Source: Diphasiastrum complanatum (taxonomy: Eukaryota > Streptophyta > Lycopodiopsida > Lycopodiales > Lycopodiaceae). From it: a DNA stretch of 64,000 nucleotides. The notes beneath the pieces were generated by a model, which did no database searches, was not told where the DNA came from, and was given only the letters and a program-made list of their open reading frames with translations. The stretch lies in the NCBI GenBank assembly GCA_029204225.1, contig CM055100.1, positions 22,438,248 through 22,502,247 on the forward strand. The letters are read 5' to 3'. Made by a program: the position numbers and the translations under genes. Of this stretch, positions 57,869 to 64,000 are shown in pieces (positions within the stretch are counted from its first letter, which is position 1; each line of letters starts with the position of its first letter).

Positions 57869-58557
57869 GATGGGGCAAGGGAGATGGAAGAACGCGAACA
57901 GAGAAGAGAGCATGAATATTGCGGAACAGCTCTCCCGTTACAATCAGCTGCTAGATGCAAAAACAATCTAATAGAAAGTTTATGCTAAATAAAATCACAG
58001 CTTAAGTGTTCTAATTGCCCAACAAGATCTTAAAAATAAATTCATACTCACCAAACATGAGTATAGTCCACCGAAGAGATTAGAGATGGTGTGTGTGTGG
58101 TATTACTAAAAAATGGATTCAATGTAAAGTTTAGTTTTGAAATAGATTGAAATAATAATGTGATAATGCAAGTTTCTCAGGCATCAAAGACAGCCATTGT
58201 CTGATCAAAAACTAAGGAGTCGTAGACGTTCGTGTTCTGATCAGAGTGAGTAAACAAGCGCGATCAAACAACGATAAAGTGCATTCGATCACAACAAGCA
58301 TTCATCTATGTTATACACAGATAGAAAAGCATGCTGTTGTTATATTACACTGAAGCACAATAAGATAGCAATAAAAACTAGAATGGTGACGTAACTGGGA
58401 GGCTCAAAATTATACGTCTCATGGACGGAGCGTCTCAAGTAATTTGTGTTGGGATGATCTATTTATAGATTGCATCCATGTATTAACTACATTAAATGTT
58501 TGTCACCTAATTAGGCAAGCCATTGTACTTGGAAGTATATTGCTTTTGTGACAACTA
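57869..58557 (+). repeat. ~690-bp LTR-like repeat, copy 2
   Basis: TGATGGGGCAAGGGAG...GACAACTACA; counterpart of 20674-21361. No target duplication seen. Confidence 0.55.
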
Positions 58558-59239
58558 CATGAGTAGAGTCTTGCCCAATAGAAGTATAGAGCTCAAGGAA
58601 CAAGTCCGTTGTGGGTGTGGAGCAAGGTGTTATTTAACAAAGACTTCGAAGACTTCTAGATGAGGCAACAACTCCTCCATTACACGTTAGTAGCCCAAGG
58701 TAGTATACTCCCACCACAATCAACAAAAATTGATTCATTTAAGAAATTGTAGTGGGCAAAAGTAGTTCGGGAGAGGGAGAATGTTATGTCCATGCCCAGT
58801 TAATGAGGAATTAAAATTATCCTTGACATGAGTATTTTGTCCCTCTACCTGTCGAGATTATTAGTTAAGTGTCAAAAGTTCATATGACACTATAATATTT
58901 CCTAACACATATTGACATGAAATGGACGTCAATCAAGGTGTCAGGATGAACTCTTATAGTGACATGTGGACTTGCACAATGTGTGATGGCTAATATGCAT
59001 GCAAAGAGGCTATCAATTTGAACTTGAGTGAGACTAGTCAATGTGAGGGTTGCATGGACTCATGCATAGGCCTTTGTACGCTATATATAAAACTGAAACT
59101 TGCCTTCCTACAATTGAGAATCCCTTCTTTGGATTCTTATTTCTTCTCTCTCTTTAGGTATGCACATGCCATGGTTGGGGGGGTGAAGCTTATAGGTTGA
59201 CTGATCTTGAACTTCCACTTGGTTGGGCGGTTTGGAACA
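58558..59239 (+). repeat. Gypsy 3' end: untranslated region, polypurine tract and 3' LTR
   Basis: 58558-58778 looks like the very end of a Gypsy interior but has no clear protein motif. The polypurine tract GGGAGAGGGAGAA is at 58779-58791. The LTR is 58792-59239 (TGTTATGTCCATG...TTGGAACA), with a TATA-like gctatatataaaac at 59081-59094 placing a likely transcription start near 59115. Chromovirus LTR family as at 49325. Confidence 0.65.
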
Positions 59240-61325
<2,086 letters not shown>

Positions 61326-62250
61326 TCAATACGAAAAAACCAAGTTAAAATGTGTACATTTTCTTTGAAACATCATTTTAGAACGAAACCCTAATTCTAT
61401 AGCGTTGAAATAAGCATAATCTTGCAATGATAATCTAATCCATTTAGCTTCCTTAGTTGTTTGAGTTATTCTAATATATTCGACTTCTTTTGATGATAGT
61501 GAAACTGATTTTTGCTTCATGCTATTCCAAGAAATAGGAGCACCTATTGAATAAAAACAACATCCAGAAGTAGACTTCTTGAAATTTGGATCGCCTCTCC
61601 AATATGCATCAACTATCCATAAAGTGTTACGGCTATAGGAGTAAATCTATCATAACATAGAGCATAGTCATTGATATTTTGTATATACTTTATAGCTTAT
61701 TTGAGTGTCTTCCAATGTTGCAATCTTGGTTTTGACATGAATTAACTGAAAGTACTTATTGTATAAGTCATATCAGCTCAAGACCATGTCATACATTAAA
61801 GAGCCAATTGATGAAATAAGGACACATTGTCAAATCAAATTCCTCAAATTTGTCCTTGAAAAGCTTAAGGCCAGGAAGGCCAGGATTCAATAGAGAATCA
61901 ATGGGATTGCAATCTACCATTTGATCTTTTTCAAGTACATTGAACAAAAACCTTTTCTAGTTGAAGAGATCTTTTTATTTTATCTATCTCTTGACTTGTA
62001 TGTCGAGCAAATAGTAGACTTCTCCAAGATCACACGTCAAATTCTTGATAAAGGTTTGAGTTTTTATAGCAAAAATATTCTATCATTGCTGAATGATAGT
62101 GTTATTTACATAGTGTTATAATCACTAATCTTGGATGAAAATATTGAATGTCGACATTGTAATCTGCACTATTTGGTTAAATCAAATAAGTGTTGATCCT
62201 TTCATCCCAAGTCCTAGGTTGCTTGCTTTGGTCCACAGAGACCCATGTGT
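61326..62250 (-). pseudogene. Copia RT and RNase H relic, heavily decayed
   Basis: RNase H side: ISWNSMKQKSVSLSSKEVEY (about 61545-61485), with STSGCCFYSIGAP just upstream. RT tail: STFS*FMSKPRLQHWKTLK (~61740). Further upstream (62240-62080): SKQPRTWDERINTYLI, SADYNVDIQYFHPRLVIITL, with the YVDD position reading C-K-stop. Many stops and shifts; an older insertion than the other Copia remnants. The frame 62533-62177 runs into this RT piece, but its upstream half is not recognisable. Confidence 0.65.
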
Positions 62251-63789
62251 AATTTGCATATGCTCTACTCTTGGCATTTGTTCTCAAAACCTTCAAGTTG
62301 AGTAGTATTTGCCAATTTTGCAATCCAAAGCAACCATTGTCTTTTGTGATAATCTTAGCTATATCTCTCTCAGTCTCAACTGTAGATTTCGTTCTAAAAC
62401 TAAACATATTGATATCTAATTCCATTTTGTGACAGAAAAAGTGCTTGCGTCTCAATTTAGAGATGAAAACTTGAAAACTACAATACAAACAAAACTCGAC
62501 TCTGAGGGACGCATACCTTTTTTCCCATTTCACTTACGTAAAGATTTCTCATCACTTGAATAGGTATAAAAAATCTATCTGGATTATATTGAGGAGTATC
62601 CCTAAACTATGGTAACTTTACTTAAGCCTGTGACTGTAGTAAAAAAGGTTCTTAATAGAAATTACTGCAAGTTATGCTGCAGCTGCTTCTGAGGCAATGA
62701 TAACCATTGAATGGCAATGTACAGTAAAAGTAATCTTTCGTGTGGCCTTCCACATGTTCAGGTACACTGTAACTCCCCTTGTTTTTGAAGAAACAAAAGA
62801 AATTTATCACATCACAATTCCAATCATATATATAGCTACAGGAGGATAACTCAATGGTTGAAAAGAAAATCTCAGTCCAGAATACTGTAAGGGCAATGTC
62901 ATCAGCAACAAAACCTATCAACAGAGGTATTCAGCAAAAGAAATTCACAACAATGTCAACTGGCATCTCTCTACAGCGTGGTGCAAAGACAAACAATAAC
63001 AGCACGATAATTGTAGTGAACTCCTGACACTGTTTCCATAAAGCAGATTGGAGACATTCAGCATCACCCGGGGGGTTGGTATAAGACGGGTCAGGAAAGA
63101 CCCTGATCATGAACAAGGCACAACTTTCTGAAAGATTTATATTTGTTACGATCAATTGATATTGAAACACAAGCACAATAAAATTTGAGATTTCCCCATA
63201 GTTATCAGTGCTCATATGCTTATATAAACAACAAAAATTCAACATCTAATTTTTGATGGATAATCTCTGAAATATCTCTGTTTTCATTTCCCAAATCTAC
63301 AAAATAGCATGCCAGAGTAGAGAGCACTCAACAAACCCAATCTAATCAAACCCAATCTAATCACCTAAGAAAACACAATTTTTAACGGCTTAGAGACAGT
63401 TTATTAAATGACATGAAATAGACCAGATTAACACTGTATGAAGATCACAGCTGTGCACATTGACCAGCAAGTTGAAAAATGTTTTGGAGTGATGTACTTC
63501 TGAAACATGCTTCTAGAAGTCTGCTTCCCTAAATAAGACCACTGGTCTTTGAAAGCTCCGAACAAAAAACAGCTATCTAAAGTCAAAATCTTCCAGAAAT
63601 TTGTAAACCTTTGATATTTCTGTTGAGTATTAAATAGAAAAAATGATGCTTCACTTTACAGTCAGGAAACCAACTTACATAGTTAACTTCATATTGTTCT
63701 AATTTCATATGGCACAGAAATAAGTGCTCTTTAGTGATGCGACACCAACTCTTGGGATACTTGAGAACCTGTGGCGTTTCGTTTGATCC
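62251..63789. other. Non-coding or intronic sequence, no gene motif
   Basis: Moderate AT content. Frames of 89-104 codons (62652-62921, 62931-63245) show no family features. If the exon at 63790 is real, this is its 3' flank. Confidence 0.4.
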
Positions 63790-63858
63790 CTAGCGCATGC
63801 TTCCTCCTCGTAACACATCAATCATGTTATATAACTTTTTATCAGCTTTTTCAGCAAC
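63790..63858 (-). other. Candidate terminal coding exon of a host gene, minus strand
   Basis: Minus strand: pyrimidine-rich gttttcagcttcacgtgccttgactatgCAG, then 22 codons reading VAEKADKKLYNMIDVLRGGS-MR and a TAG at 63792-63790. A good acceptor site, a charged helical peptide without transposon features and a stop at its end suit a last exon whose gene continues beyond the right edge. Short, so chance cannot be excluded; no family recognised. Confidence 0.35.
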
Positions 63859-64000
63859 CTGCATAGTCAAGGCACGTGAAGCTGAAAACAGCATAAATGA
63901 CATATGTTTGCTAACTCCATCGCAGTATTGATTTAAATAATCTCACACAAAAGATTATTGAACTGAACACTATCTACCTAAGAGATGTTGCAGCATAAAT

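Noticed and set aside
62177-62533. 118-codon minus-strand frame as a host gene
   Set aside because: Its C-terminal part is Copia RT (RTWDERINTYLI); the remainder is not recognisable.

Overview
This is nuclear DNA from a land plant with a large, repeat-rich genome. The LTR retrotransposons use the plant initiator-tRNA-Met primer site (TGGTATCAGAGC). Copia, chromodomain Gypsy, plant L1 (DUF4283 plus endonuclease), hAT and long AT-rich spacers all occur, and almost nothing looks like an expressed host gene. The style suits a gymnosperm, fern or lycophyte, but the species cannot be fixed from sequence alone.

Layout. 1-10.4 kb is a patchwork: a chromovirus 5' LTR, Copia RT, RNase H and integrase pieces, a hAT transposase with a duplicated C-terminal segment, a compressed Copia-like chimera, and a cysteine-rich transposase-like relic. 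10.5-17.5 kb is one minus-strand Copia element (Copia-A). It lacks the RT core, and its 3' LTR is split by a non-autonomous LTR element with target duplication TTGAT. 17.7-20.1 kb holds the most unusual content: a decayed, intron-containing gene joining a ParB-like domain to a beta-class N4/N6 DNA methyltransferase. 20.7-23.6 kb has an LTR-like repeat and half of another Copia.

23.6-48.5 kb is a GC-richer nest made by one Gypsy lineage. Two chromovirus copies lack gag (Gypsy-1 decayed; Gypsy-2 complete at 34097-40371, target duplication AGAGC, 918-bp LTRs differing at 8 sites). They are interleaved with four copies of a non-coding, LARD-like element with ~1.2-kb LTRs. Those share primer site, leader and terminal bases with the Gypsy copies and were probably mobilised by the same enzymes. 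One LARD (34041-46138, target duplication CCGCC) contains both Gypsy-2 and another LARD. Two LARD LTRs form a 1.2-kb inverted repeat with a 13-bp spacer.

48.6-59.2 kb is again low-GC debris: inverted chromovirus LTRs with a chromodomain remnant, an L1 fragment, Copia-Y RT and RNase H, two gag regions related to Copia-A, a Gypsy protease-like fragment and LTRs. 59.2-64 kb is mostly featureless AT-rich sequence with a 129-bp AG/AC microsatellite, a Copia RT relic and, near the right edge, a possible terminal exon of a host gene. All coordinates and identities were read by eye; none was aligned computationally.
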